Source: an uncultured Pseudomonadales bacterium
Lineage (GTDB): Bacteria; Pseudomonadota; Gammaproteobacteria; Pseudomonadales; Azotimanducaceae
DNA length: 64,000 nt
Direction: 5' to 3'
Assembly: GCA_951813295.1 (NCBI GenBank)
Contig: CATOTI010000002.1
Span: forward strand, 2,356,001 to 2,420,000
The translations under genes and the position numbers were made by a program. Shown piece after piece: positions 8,742-17,883 of this stretch. The notes under the pieces are model-generated. The model did no database searches. It saw only the letters and a program-made list of their open reading frames with translations, and was not told the origin of the DNA. The first letter of the stretch is position 1. Every line of letters starts with the position of its first letter.

Positions 8742-9155
8742 ATGAAGCAAGGGGTGGTGCCGGACGACTTGACGCGTGGGTTCTGGGAGGCGGCAAACGA
8801 GGGAAAGCTCGTTATTCAACACTGTCCCGCCTGCAATCGCCTGCAGCATCCGCCTGCCCCGGACTGTGCGGATTGCGGGAGCGACGATCTCGGCTGGAAG
8901 GAGATGAGCGGCCGTGGCCACGTCTACAACTACGGCGTCGTGCACGACTGCCCGGTTCGGCTCCTGCAGGAGGATCAGCCCTTCAACGTCGCGATCGTCA
9001 TGCTCGATGATGATCCGGATATCCAGATGTTTTCTCACCTCCCGGGTACCGCTGAGGATGAGGTCCCGCCACGAGCCGCCGTCGAAGTGATCTTCGAGGA
9101 AACCGCGAACGGTCAGAAAGTGCCCGAGTGGCGCGTCGTCGGGGAGCCGTCATGA
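8742..9155 (+). CDS. DUF35 OB-fold zinc-ribbon protein (acyl-CoA associated)
   Basis: 137 residues. A rubredoxin-like zinc ribbon is visible (CPAC near residue 28 and CADCG near 43), followed by an OB-fold with the GRGHVYNYGVVH strand. DUF35 proteins act as partners of thiolase-like or MaoC-like enzymes. Some are needed for retro-aldol cleavage of steroid side-chain CoA thioesters, where they form a complex with an SCP-x thiolase homologue. Its stop overlaps the ATG of exactly such a gene (ATGA at 9152), which strongly supports a two-subunit complex. Confidence 0.85.
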   Translation: MKQGVVPDDLTRGFWEAANEGKLVIQHCPACNRLQHPPAPDCADCGSDDLGWKEMSGRGHVYNYGVVHDCPVRLLQEDQPFNVAIVMLDDDPDIQMFSHLPGTAEDEVPPRAAVEVIFEETANGQKVPEWRVVGEPS

Positions 9156-10471
9156 CTGAGAACGCACCCGAATCGGTTTTTCGTTCGAGCGAAGGGTTGG
9201 GTCTTTGGGAACATCGCGGCAAGGTCGCGGCGGTCGGTGTTGGCCATGGTCCGACCTCGCGGCGCTGGGACGGCGATCGTGAAACCTCGCTCGGTGGGAT
9301 CAGTATCGATGCGCTGCGCAAGGCGATCGCCGACGCCGGCGTCGATCCGGCCGATATCGATGGTCTCGTGATCGATCCGCATTCCACGACGGGCGCGTTC
9401 TGGCCCAAGGGCGATCCGCTGCCGACGGAGGTGATCGAGTCGTATCAACAGACGGATGACCCACTCGACGGTATCGCCAAGCTCTCCGCCGAGTGGATCT
9501 TGAAGAACATGCCCGAACTCACGGGCGTCAAGTTCACGATGAACGGCGTCGGCTGCATGTCTCGGGCGATTTGTGTTGCGGCACAGGCGGTCGGTGATGG
9601 GCAGACGCACACCTGTCTCGTGTTGAAGTCGTGGCACAACTTTGAGGGTCGCTACTATCAAGGCGGCTCGAATGCCGGCAGCGATTTGCCGGGATCGGCG
9701 GCATTGCGCGCGCTCTGGGGTGCCCCGGCTTGCTATGGCACGGCGCTTCAATTCGCCGAGTACTGCGGCAAGTACGGTAAGTCGCACGACATGATGGCGC
9801 CGTTTATGGAGAACTCCCGCCAGAACGGTCTGCGCTTTCCTGAGGGCTATTGGTACCAGCATCGCCCAGAAGAGCTGACCGAAGAGGACTATCTCGCGGC
9901 GCGTTGGATCGCTAAACCGGCGAGTCTCTTCGACAACGACATCCCCATCATGTGCTCGGCCGCCTATCTCTACACCACCTCCGAGCGCGCCCAGCACATG
10001 GCACAAAAGCCTGTCTACATCCTCAATCACGCGTCGAGCAGAACCCGTCCGCGTAGCCTCTTCCCCACCTTGGACGAGGTCGAGGCGGACACGGCACGGA
10101 CTGGCCGGAAGATCTATGAAGGTGCCGGTATCACAGCGGATGATCTTTCATTCGAGAACATGTACGACGGGTTTTCGCTCTTCCACCAGTTTCACGTCGA
10201 GGGGCTCGGCTATCGTGGCATCGGCTTCGGCGATGCGCTCGATTTCTACCAGACTGATATCAGCATCGAAGGCAAGAATCCGATCTCGCCGAGCGGCGGG
10301 AACGTCGGTAGTGGGCGTAGTCGTTTCTGGATGCACACCGACTGCATCCAGCAACTTCAGGGTCGTGCGGGTGATCGCCAGGTAACGGGGGTCAAACCGG
10401 AAGTGGCCGTTTCCGGTGGACCAATGCCGACGGGCGGTGACTACACCGTCTGGAGCGCAACACCGGACTAG
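9152..10471 (+). CDS. Thiolase-like (SCP-x/lipid-transfer type) protein
   Basis: 439 residues from the ATG at 9152, translationally coupled to the DUF35 gene through an ATGA overlap. The thiolase fold is recognisable by the DALRKAIADAGVDPADIDGLVID N-terminal pattern, a NGVGCMSRAICVAAQAV region in the nucleophile position, and the NPSGG-like loop NPISPSGGNVGSGRSR near the C-terminus. Members paired with DUF35 are often acyl-CoA aldolases or lack normal thiolase chemistry. The likely role is C-C bond cleavage or formation on a CoA thioester, perhaps steroid-like given the desaturase upstream. The reaction is inferred. Confidence 0.8.
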   Translation: MTENAPESVFRSSEGLGLWEHRGKVAAVGVGHGPTSRRWDGDRETSLGGISIDALRKAIADAGVDPADIDGLVIDPHSTTGAFWPKGDPLPTEVIESYQQTDDPLDGIAKLSAEWILKNMPELTGVKFTMNGVGCMSRAICVAAQAVGDGQTHTCLVLKSWHNFEGRYYQGGSNAGSDLPGSAALRALWGAPACYGTALQFAEYCGKYGKSHDMMAPFMENSRQNGLRFPEGYWYQHRPEELTEEDYLAARWIAKPASLFDNDIPIMCSAAYLYTTSERAQHMAQKPVYILNHASSRTRPRSLFPTLDEVEADTARTGRKIYEGAGITADDLSFENMYDGFSLFHQFHVEGLGYRGIGFGDALDFYQTDISIEGKNPISPSGGNVGSGRSRFWMHTDCIQQLQGRAGDRQVTGVKPEVAVSGGPMPTGGDYTVWSATPD

Positions 10472-10491
10472 CGGACGGACGAAGGATAAGC

Positions 10492-10839
10492 ATGGCGGTT
10501 TTGATCAGTTTGGATATCGATGGGACGGTCGACGTAGGCGATCCGCCGGGACCTGTCACGATGGAGATGGCGCGGCTTGCCGTGGCGCGCGGCCACATCA
10601 TCGGCAGTTGCTCGGATCGACCGCTCTCGACGCAGCGCAAGATCTTCGCCGGGCATGGCATCGAGGTGCAGTTCGCCGTCTCGAAACACATGCTCGACCA
10701 GGTGAAGGCGCGATTCGTCGCCGACACCTACGTTCACATCGGCGACCGTGAAGATCTCGACAAGCGCTATGCCCTGAAAGCCGGGTTCGACTTCCTCTGG
10801 CCCGAGGAAGCGACAGCCATGAACTGGTTCACGCGCTAA
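10492..10839 (+). CDS. Small HAD-superfamily-like protein
   Basis: 115 residues, much shorter than a typical HAD hydrolase. The N-terminal DIDGTVDVGD carries HAD motif I (DxDGT). SCSDRPLSTQ can be motif II (Ser region), and THVHIGDREDLDKRYA is like motif IV (GDREDL). This suggests a cap-less mini HAD or a sugar-phosphatase-like domain. AAGGA precedes the ATG. It follows the thiolase-like gene closely (20 bp), so it may belong to that operon. Substrate unknown. Confidence 0.6.
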   Translation: MAVLISLDIDGTVDVGDPPGPVTMEMARLAVARGHIIGSCSDRPLSTQRKIFAGHGIEVQFAVSKHMLDQVKARFVADTYVHIGDREDLDKRYALKAGFDFLWPEEATAMNWFTR

Positions 10840-10846
10840 GCGGCGA

Positions 10847-10862
10847 CAACAAACGATTGTTG
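10847..10862. terminator. Short hairpin after the HAD-like gene
   Basis: Inverted repeat CAACAA-ACGA-TTGTTG, immediately 3' of the HAD-like gene. The 6-bp stem is AT-rich and lacks a clear T-run, so it is a weak terminator or a regulatory site for the carboxylase gene downstream. Confidence 0.25.
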
Positions 10863-10936
10863 ACTCGGGCCGCAGCTAATCCGCCGCGAGGGCGGGAATT
10901 GGCTCAAACGAAATTGACTTAAGCAGGGGAGGGGAG

Positions 10937-13900
10937 ATGTTCAAGGCCGTACTCATTGCCAACCGTGGCGAGATAGCGATCCGGATCACACGGGCGGCGG
11001 CGGATCTCGGGATCCGTACGGTCGCGGTTTTCTCCGCGGACGATGCCGATAGCCTGCACACGCGAGTGGCTGACGAAGCGGTAGCGCTCGAAGGTCTCGG
11101 CGCCCGTGCCTATCTCGACATCGACGCCGTGGTCGCGGCGGCGAAAGAGGCCGGTTGCGACGCGATTCACCCCGGCTATGGCTTCCTTTCCGAGCGCGCC
11201 GATCTGGCGCGTGCTTGTGACGACGCCGGCATCACCTTCATCGGACCGAGCATCGAACATCTCGAGCTTTTCGGTGACAAGGCGCGCGCACGACAGGCCG
11301 CGATCGCGGCGGACGTTCCCATACTCGATGGCATCGATCGCGCCGTTACCGTCGACGAAGCGGCACGCTTTTTCGCCGAGAAGGGTCCCATCATCATCAA
11401 GGCGATCGCCGGCGGCGGCGGTCGCGGTACGCGGGCGGTCACCGATCCTGACGACCTCGCGCAGGCTTTTGAGCGCTGTCAGTCAGAAGCGCAGGCCGCG
11501 TTTGGTCTCGGCGATGTCTATATCGAGGAGTTCCTATCCGAAGCCCGACACGTCGAGGTGCAGATCCTCGGTGATCGATCCGGTGGAATCGCCCACCTCG
11601 GCGAGCGCGAATGCAGCGTCCAGCGGCGCAACCAGAAGCTCCTCGAGATCGCGCCCGCGCCGCATCTCGATCCATCGCTGCGCGATGCGATCGTCGAATC
11701 GGCGGTCCGCTTCGCTGGCAAGGAGCGCTACCAGAACCTCGGTACGTTCGAGTTCCTCGTGACGGGAGAGCGGTTCGTGTTCATCGAAGCGAACGCGCGC
11801 CTGCAGGTCGAGCACACGGTCACCGAGGAGGTGACGGGTGTCGACATCGTGCAATCACAGATTCGACTAGCGGCCGGTGAATCGATCGCCGACGTTGGTC
11901 TCGATGATCCGGAAATCGCACGACCGCGCGGTTTCGCGATCCAAGCGCGCGTCAACATGGAGACGCTCGCGACGGACGGATCCGTGCGGCCCGGGGCCGG
12001 TACGCTCGCCGCCTACGATGCACCGAGCGGCCCTGGCGTTCGTACGGATGGGTTCGGTTACTCGGGCTACAAGACGAGCACCGCCTTCGATTCGCTCCTG
12101 GCGAAGGTGATCGCGCACGCCCCATCACGCCGGTTCGAAGATGCCGTGAATCGGTTGAAGCGTGCGCTTTCCGAGTTCCGGATCGAGGGCGTCGAAACCA
12201 ACATCCCGTTCCTGGCGAACGTACTCGGGTCGCCTGACTTCGTTAGCGGCGATGTCCATACCCGCTGGATCGATGAGAACGTGTCGACGCTCGCGGTGCC
12301 GGTCGAGACGACGCCACGGTTCGTTTCGGCGGTTCTGACGGCTTCGGGCGACGGGTTTGCCGGCGCACGCGTGGACACGAGTGATCCACTCGCTCTCTTC
12401 AAGCACGATCAGGACGTCAAAGCGGCCGATACCAGCAACGCGTCGGAGGAAGTGGCGATGGTCACTGGCCCCGACGGGTCCGTGGGTATGAGTTCACCGA
12501 TCCAAGGCACGATCGTCTCGATCGACGTCGACGACGGCGATACGGTCCGCAAAGGCCAACAGGTGGCGGTCGTCGAAGCGATGAAGATGGAGCACGTCAT
12601 CAAGGCCGACCTCGATGGGGTCGTGCGTCAGATCACGATGGCGGCGGGCGACGTGGTACGTGACGGCTATCCGATCGTTTTCATCGAAGAGGCCAATGTC
12701 GAAGGTGGAGCACTGGCTGCCGAAGAAGCGCTCGATCCCGACTACATCCGGCCGGATCTCGAAGAGACGTATCGACGCCACGCGCTGACGCTCGACGAAA
12801 ACCGGAAAGAAGCGGTCGCCAAGCGGTATGCGCGCGGATATCGAATGCCGCGCGAGAACATCACGCAGCTCATGGACGAGGGTTCGTTCAAGGAATACTG
12901 GCCGTTGATCGTTGCCCGACAGCACCGTCGCTTCGACATGGAGACGCTGCGCAAGAACACGCCCGCCGACGGGTTGATCGCGGGGATCGGCACGATCAAC
13001 GCCGATCTCTTCGGTGAAGATGCCGCGCGCGCCATGGTCGTGCATTACGACTACACGGTGCTGGCCGGTACTCAGGGTGGCAAGAATCACTACAAACAAG
13101 ACCGGATGTTCGAACTCGCGCACCGGTTTCGGATTCCGCTCGTGCTCTACGGCGAAGGCGGTGGTGGCCGGCCGGGCGATGATCCGATCGGGCCGGGTGT
13201 GGCGTTCGATACGGACACGTTTACGCAGTTTTCGAAGCTGTCGGGGCTCGTGCCGCTCGTGTCGGTCATCAATGGTCGAACGTTTGCTGGTAACACGGCG
13301 CTGGTTGCGTGCTGCGACGTGATCATAGCGACGGAAGGGTCGACGGTCGCGATGGGTGGTCCGGCGATGATCGAAGGCGGTGGGCTCGGCATCTACACAC
13401 CCGAGGAAGTCGGCCCGATGTCGTTCCAGGTGCCGAATGGCGTCGTCGACATCCTGGCGAAAGACGAAGAGGACGCAACGGAGATCGCGAAGAAGTACCT
13501 CTCGTATTTTCAGGGTGATGTCGAGCATTGGGAGGCAAACGACCAGCGCGAGCTGCGACACGTCGTGCCCGAAAACCGGCTCCGTCTCTACGACATGCGC
13601 GAGATCATCCGAACGATCGCGGACAAGGATTCGGTTCTCGAGATTCGAGAGAAGTTCGGCATCGGGGTCATCACGGCGTTCATTCGCGTGGAAGGCCGTC
13701 CCATGGGCGTGATCGCGAACAACCCGCACCATCTCGCCGGCGCGATCGATTCGGACGGCGCGGACAAGGGAGCACGGTTCATCCAGCTTTGTGATGCCTT
13801 CGATATCCCGATCCTGAGCCTCATGGACTGTCCGGGAATGATGGTCGGTCCGGATGTCGAAGCGACCGGGCTCGTGCGTCATTGCGTACGTATGTTCAAC

Positions 13901-14302
13901 GCCGGCGCGAATCTCACGACGCCGCTTTTCGGTGTCGTGGTCCGCAAAGCTTACGGGCTCGGCGTCCAGGCGATGTGCGGCGCGAGTTCGCTCGTCGGGT
14001 TCTTCACGGTGGCCTGGCCGACTGCCGAGTTTGCCGGCATGAACATCGAAGGATCGGTGAAGCTCGGTTACCGCAAAGAGTTGATGGCGATGGAGGATCC
14101 GGAAGAACGGCGGATCGAGTTCGAGACGCGAGTCGAGCGGGCTTACGAAGGCGCGAAAGCCGTCAACGCCGGCACGGGGGGTGGAATCGACGATGTGATC
14201 GATCCGGCCGAAACGCGGTCGTGGGTCGCCAGTTCGCTACGTCGGCTGCCACCTTTGCCGCCGCGGAGCGAGAAGAAGTACCCGTACATCGACACGTGGT
14301 AG
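10937..14302 (+). CDS. Single-chain acyl-CoA carboxylase (BC-BCCP-CT fusion)
   Basis: 1121 residues holding all carboxylase parts in one chain. Residues 1-450 are the biotin carboxylase (VLIANRGEIAIRI; ATP-grasp glycine loop GGGGRGTRAV near 155; EFNARLQVEHT-like block EANARLQVEH). A biotin carrier domain follows, with VEAMKMEH, biotinyl lysine K550. From about 600 to the end is the carboxyltransferase (RGYRMPRENI, then GGGGRPGDD and the MDCPGMMVGP region). The length and order resemble the long-chain acyl-CoA carboxylases that form homohexamers. It would carboxylate an acyl-CoA using bicarbonate and ATP. GGGGAGGGGAG precedes the ATG. Confidence 0.9.
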   Translation: MFKAVLIANRGEIAIRITRAAADLGIRTVAVFSADDADSLHTRVADEAVALEGLGARAYLDIDAVVAAAKEAGCDAIHPGYGFLSERADLARACDDAGITFIGPSIEHLELFGDKARARQAAIAADVPILDGIDRAVTVDEAARFFAEKGPIIIKAIAGGGGRGTRAVTDPDDLAQAFERCQSEAQAAFGLGDVYIEEFLSEARHVEVQILGDRSGGIAHLGERECSVQRRNQKLLEIAPAPHLDPSLRDAIVESAVRFAGKERYQNLGTFEFLVTGERFVFIEANARLQVEHTVTEEVTGVDIVQSQIRLAAGESIADVGLDDPEIARPRGFAIQARVNMETLATDGSVRPGAGTLAAYDAPSGPGVRTDGFGYSGYKTSTAFDSLLAKVIAHAPSRRFEDAVNRLKRALSEFRIEGVETNIPFLANVLGSPDFVSGDVHTRWIDENVSTLAVPVETTPRFVSAVLTASGDGFAGARVDTSDPLALFKHDQDVKAADTSNASEEVAMVTGPDGSVGMSSPIQGTIVSIDVDDGDTVRKGQQVAVVEAMKMEHVIKADLDGVVRQITMAAGDVVRDGYPIVFIEEANVEGGALAAEEALDPDYIRPDLEETYRRHALTLDENRKEAVAKRYARGYRMPRENITQLMDEGSFKEYWPLIVARQHRRFDMETLRKNTPADGLIAGIGTINADLFGEDAARAMVVHYDYTVLAGTQGGKNHYKQDRMFELAHRFRIPLVLYGEGGGGRPGDDPIGPGVAFDTDTFTQFSKLSGLVPLVSVINGRTFAGNTALVACCDVIIATEGSTVAMGGPAMIEGGGLGIYTPEEVGPMSFQVPNGVVDILAKDEEDATEIAKKYLSYFQGDVEHWEANDQRELRHVVPENRLRLYDMREIIRTIADKDSVLEIREKFGIGVITAFIRVEGRPMGVIANNPHHLAGAIDSDGADKGARFIQLCDAFDIPILSLMDCPGMMVGPDVEATGLVRHCVRMFNAGANLTTPLFGVVVRKAYGLGVQAMCGASSLVGFFTVAWPTAEFAGMNIEGSVKLGYRKELMAMEDPEERRIEFETRVERAYEGAKAVNAGTGGGIDDVIDPAETRSWVASSLRRLPPLPPRSEKKYPYIDTW

Positions 14303-14317
14303 TCGAGCGCGGAGTAG

Positions 14318-14342
14318 CGGGTAGCCCGAATCGGGCTACCCG
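14318..14342. terminator. Hairpin between convergent genes
   Basis: A 12-bp inverted repeat (CGGGTAGCCCGA, one central base, then its complement) lies between the stop of the carboxylase and the stop of the minus-strand TonB receptor. Position and symmetry suit a bidirectional transcription terminator, although neither side has a long T-run. Confidence 0.55.
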
Positions 14343-14354
14343 TGGACTGGCGGT

Positions 14355-16493
14355 CTAGAACGTCCAACGGAGACCGAAGCGCACGGCTCGTCCCGGTGAT
14401 GGCGCCAGATCCTTAATGTAGGACGTGTGGCGGCGTTGTTCGTCGTCCGTCAGGTTCGTGCCGCGCACGTAGGCGAGCAGCGACGAACCGTTGAGCAAGT
14501 CGTGCGACCACTCGATCGATGCGCGCAGATCCGTATAGGAATCCGTCGGTAGCTCATAAAGGGTGATGTCATCCTTCTCGAGCGCGTGGATCAGGTCGAT
14601 GTTGAGCTGGAACGCCTGCCAATTGCCTTCGAGACCGACGCCGAAGCGCGTCGGTGACATCCGCGGGATGGAATCGTTACCGGCAACATCGAGTGTGCCC
14701 TGCACCCAGTCCATCATCGCGGACGCGAACCACTCGCCGTTGGCTGTGCTTGCGATTCGCGTCTGCCAAGACGCATCGAGACCGACAAAAAACGCATCGT
14801 CTTGCCGGTAACGGTAGACGGGCAATCCGTCCTCTTCTTCACCCGTTTGGGATCCGTAGATGAAGTCGGAGAACCGCGTGATGTACGCATTTGCGGTCAG
14901 TTGCCAGACGTCCTGCTGAACGGCGAACGTAGTGGACAGACTGACGGCCCTTTCTGCATCGAGCGATGGATCGCCAGTTTCGAATGATTGGGTCACCAGG
15001 TGTGGGCCGTCAGAGAAGAGCTCTTCGGCGATCGGGGCGCGTGACGAGATATCGAGAAGCACGCTCAGGTTGGTGGTCGATGAGATCGGTCTGATCGCGC
15101 CAATCGACAACGCAAACGGGGTGAAGTCCGCCGATTGGCCGGTCGAAGACTCGTGGTCCAAACGGCCGATTCGCGCACCGTACTCGAGATCGAAGTCGTT
15201 GAACGACCGTTCGCCGATCCAGAAGACGCCCGTTTCCGTCGTTTCGACGGGTGTGATGAAGGCCTCTTCACCGGTCGCGCTGAAATCGCGGAAAGAGTGC
15301 TGGAAGCCATAAACCGTGCGCTGGGTGTCCTGGTCGTAGACGAGTTCGGCGCGCGTCTCCCAAGCCTCGTTTACGAATAGCGTCGCGATTTCACCGTTCG
15401 GCTCGATCTCCTGGTGCTCGTAGTCATTGACGCCGAGGCGGATGTTGAGGCTTGTGGCATCGGCAAACGGGTTTCTGAACGCGGCTTCGATATCGACACG
15501 CGTCTGCTCGAGCTCGAGCGTGGGTGTGCGTTCGTCGTGTTCGTCCTCGTCGTGGTCCTCGTCCTCGTCCTCGTCGTGATGCTCGTCTTCGTCCTCGTCG
15601 TGGTGGTCTTCCTCGTGACCGTGCGAGTGACCACCAGGCAGGCCGTAGGTGCCCTCGGTGCGCGCGACGGAGAACCCGATCAGCCCCCAGTCGTCGACAA
15701 CGGAGGCGCCGACGGCGAAGGATTCGTTGTCGAAATGACTACCCGGGAGAACGCCGAAGACTTCTTCCTCTTCGTCATCGTGGTCGTCGTGGTCCTCATC
15801 GTGGTCGTCGTCGTCATGATGTTCTTCTGCTTCCTCGGCCGCGTGGAAAGCGGCCGATTCGACGAACCCGGGGATCTTGGCATCGTCGCCATCGCGTATC
15901 GTCGCGTCGATATGCCAGGCGAAGTTACCGGCGCCGCCGTCCAGCTTGACGACCGAGGCGGTGCCGCCGTGGTTGTCGTCGTAGGCCGTCGAGATCCCGC
16001 CGGTGATCTTCTCGGGTACGGTGTGCGGAATCCGTCCGGTATGCACATCCACGACACCGCCGATCGCGCCTGAGCCATAGAGCAGGGCGCTAGAGCCTTT
16101 CAGAACCTCGACGCGATTGGCGATGAACGAGTCGACCGAAACCGCGTGGTCCGCGCTCGTGACCGAGACGTCCATCGTGTCGATCCGGTCTTCCATGACC
16201 TTGACGCGAGGCCCCCCCAATCCGCGAACGACAGGTCGCCCGACCGCGGCGCCGAAGGCTGCGTTGTGAATGCCGGGCTCGGAGGCGAGCGTGGCGCCGA
16301 TCGATTCCGCGCGTTTGCGATCGAGTTCGGCGCCGGCGAGTAGCGTTGCGGCTTGCGAAAGCCCTTCGCCGGAGAGCGGATGAGCAGTAACGATGAGCTC
16401 TTCGATCTCGTCGTTTGTTTTATCGTCGGATTCGGCCGCAGCGGTTGCCGTCGCAAGCACCATGGCGGCGACGAGGCTTCGTCTCTTGAACAT
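14355..16493 (-). CDS. TonB-dependent receptor with His/Asp-rich loops (zinc-type)
   Basis: 712 residues. It has a signal peptide (MFKRRSLVAAMVLATATAAA), then a plug domain (GRPVVRGLGGPRVKVMEDR; LKGSSALLYGSGAIGGVVDV) and a barrel ending RFGLRWTF. Two loops are runs of His, Asp and Glu (near residues 220-245 and 290-325; positions about 15755-15840 and 15530-15640). Such loops are typical of ZnuD-like zinc receptors that capture metal outside the cell. The small DUF2946-like gene 54 bp upstream is probably in the same operon. No Zur box was recognised by eye. Zinc is the best guess; nickel or copper are alternatives. Confidence 0.87.
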   Translation of the reverse strand: MFKRRSLVAAMVLATATAAAESDDKTNDEIEELIVTAHPLSGEGLSQAATLLAGAELDRKRAESIGATLASEPGIHNAAFGAAVGRPVVRGLGGPRVKVMEDRIDTMDVSVTSADHAVSVDSFIANRVEVLKGSSALLYGSGAIGGVVDVHTGRIPHTVPEKITGGISTAYDDNHGGTASVVKLDGGAGNFAWHIDATIRDGDDAKIPGFVESAAFHAAEEAEEHHDDDDHDEDHDDHDDEEEEVFGVLPGSHFDNESFAVGASVVDDWGLIGFSVARTEGTYGLPGGHSHGHEEDHHDEDEDEHHDEDEDEDHDEDEHDERTPTLELEQTRVDIEAAFRNPFADATSLNIRLGVNDYEHQEIEPNGEIATLFVNEAWETRAELVYDQDTQRTVYGFQHSFRDFSATGEEAFITPVETTETGVFWIGERSFNDFDLEYGARIGRLDHESSTGQSADFTPFALSIGAIRPISSTTNLSVLLDISSRAPIAEELFSDGPHLVTQSFETGDPSLDAERAVSLSTTFAVQQDVWQLTANAYITRFSDFIYGSQTGEEEDGLPVYRYRQDDAFFVGLDASWQTRIASTANGEWFASAMMDWVQGTLDVAGNDSIPRMSPTRFGVGLEGNWQAFQLNIDLIHALEKDDITLYELPTDSYTDLRASIEWSHDLLNGSSLLAYVRGTNLTDDEQRRHTSYIKDLAPSPGRAVRFGLRWTF

Positions 16494-16547
16494 GTCTTTC
16501 CTCGGAAGGTCATCGTCGGTGGTTCACACCGGGAGTATTTCGTGTGG

Positions 16548-16847
16548 CTAGACTGTTCTCGGTGGGGCGCGCGGCGCGTAAGGAAGACGTTCGAGATCGT
16601 TGCAGCAAACCAACAAAGGCGCCGGTATGAACGAGGCGATCGTCAGGTCGGTGGCTGGTCCCTCGAGTTCGACTGTCGTCGGGGTTGTGTCGGGGAGCTT
16701 GCACAGCAAGCAAGCATCGTGGGACGGCTCCGCGTGCAGCTCATGCAGGAGCGGTTCGGCGAAATGCAGGACACAGAACACGACCAGCGCCCATGCGATC
16801 GATGTGACCGCGCGGGATCGCTGCTCTAGTGCGTGTCGAACCGGCAT
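16548..16847 (-). CDS. Small DUF2946-like envelope protein
   Basis: 99 residues with one hydrophobic segment at about 15-32 (SIAWALVVFCVLHFAEPLL), then a His/Cys patch HELHAEPSHDACLLCKL that could bind metal. This layout is like small DUF2946-type proteins often found beside metal TonB receptors or in metal-regulated operons. It is 54 bp upstream of the zinc-type receptor on the same strand and likely co-transcribed. The family call is tentative; function is unknown. Confidence 0.5.
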   Translation of the reverse strand: MPVRHALEQRSRAVTSIAWALVVFCVLHFAEPLLHELHAEPSHDACLLCKLPDTTPTTVELEGPATDLTIASFIPAPLLVCCNDLERLPYAPRAPPRTV

Positions 16848-16871
16848 AGCGCCCGAGGTTGAAAAAGCGAT

Positions 16872-16896
16872 GCGCGAACCTAGCGGAAGTTCGCGC
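16872..16896 (-). promoter_or_regulatory. Inverted repeat upstream of the metal-receptor operon
   Basis: GCGCGAAC and its complement GTTCGCGC are separated by 9 bases, 25 bp upstream of the DUF2946-like start. This could be a metalloregulator operator or the end hairpin of the GFA gene upstream. It does not match a Zur or Fur consensus that I can recognise. Confidence 0.3.
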
Positions 16897-16989
16897 CGAC
16901 ATCAATCGGACAACCGGAGTCGTTGGGCAGCTCGACGACGAGGGAAGACCCGAGGTCCCCGGTGCCCGTGACCAACCGCGGCGTCTTCC

Positions 16990-17838
16990 TCAGGTCGGAT
17001 AAGACTCGTGATTCGCAATCCCGTCATCGAGGTGCGCCCAAGCCGCCTTCGATCCGACGAAGATGTTCGATGCCGGTTTAGCGCCGGGGTCGTCATCGAG
17101 CGAACCCGCCGGAATCTGCGTTGAGGTGTCGTCACGGCGCCGCGGTACCTGCGACCCACACTTCTGACAGAACGCGGATCCTTTGAATTCGGCATCAGGC
17201 ATCTTGTAGTTGACGATCTGATCTTCGCCCGAGAGCCATTCGAAAGCCGCGTGTGGCACCCCGATGAAGGTGCCGAACGCCGCACTCAACTGGCGGCGAC
17301 AACGCGAGCAATGGCAGTTCACCATCCGCGCCGGTTCGCCGCTGTAGGCATACCGAACCGCGCCGCAGAGGCAACTCCCCGCGGTCTTGCCGGGCGAACG
17401 TCCCGAGCGATCTTCGCGCTCGAGACCGTCACCGCCGCCGAACTCCGGCGGTGCGCCCGCGTGGGCGGTGACGCCATCGGGGACCTGGCACCAGGGCGCC
17501 TTCGAGTCGACGAAGATATGTGTCGACGACGATGCATCCGGATCCTCGGCCATATTGCCGAGCGGCATGAACGCAAATGGCGCCCCTTCAGGCGCGGACG
17601 CGACGGCTGAGCCGCAACGCGGGCAATACTCCCGCGTGACCACGTCGGAGGAGGCAAACTCGGCCGCTTGGTCTTCGCCGCGGATCCACTGGAAATCCTT
17701 CGGATCCGCCATCGCAAAGGAGGCGTATGTCGAACCGTGGAATTTCCGGCACATCGAACAGTGGCAATGCATGATCGAGGTGAGCGGGCCGTCGACCTGC
17801 CACGCGATGTCGCCGCACAAACAGGAACCGGTGAACAT
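16990..17838 (-). CDS. Double GFA-domain protein
   Basis: 282 residues made of two glutathione-dependent-formaldehyde-activating (GFA) zinc domains. Each begins with CLCG (SCLCGDIAWQV at residue 6; SCLCGAVRYAY near 157), has the HCHCSMCRK or NCHCSRCRR knot, and ends with CPRCGS or CQKCGS. Single-domain GFA proteins are about 130 residues, so this is a fusion or tandem duplication. Typical members bind zinc; true formaldehyde activation is shown for few. GGAGAG precedes the ATG at 17838. It stands alone between the micro-ORF and the metal-receptor operon. Confidence 0.85.
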   Translation of the reverse strand: MFTGSCLCGDIAWQVDGPLTSIMHCHCSMCRKFHGSTYASFAMADPKDFQWIRGEDQAAEFASSDVVTREYCPRCGSAVASAPEGAPFAFMPLGNMAEDPDASSSTHIFVDSKAPWCQVPDGVTAHAGAPPEFGGGDGLEREDRSGRSPGKTAGSCLCGAVRYAYSGEPARMVNCHCSRCRRQLSAAFGTFIGVPHAAFEWLSGEDQIVNYKMPDAEFKGSAFCQKCGSQVPRRRDDTSTQIPAGSLDDDPGAKPASNIFVGSKAAWAHLDDGIANHESYPT

Positions 17839-17883
17839 AGGGTCTCTCCGTTCTGTTGGGTCTTCGGTCGGCGCGAGAGTTGC

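Noticed and set aside
12494..13882. 462-residue minus-strand frame inside the acyl-CoA carboxylase
   Set aside because: Antisense shadow of a strongly recognised gene; composition is Arg/His-rich with no domain.
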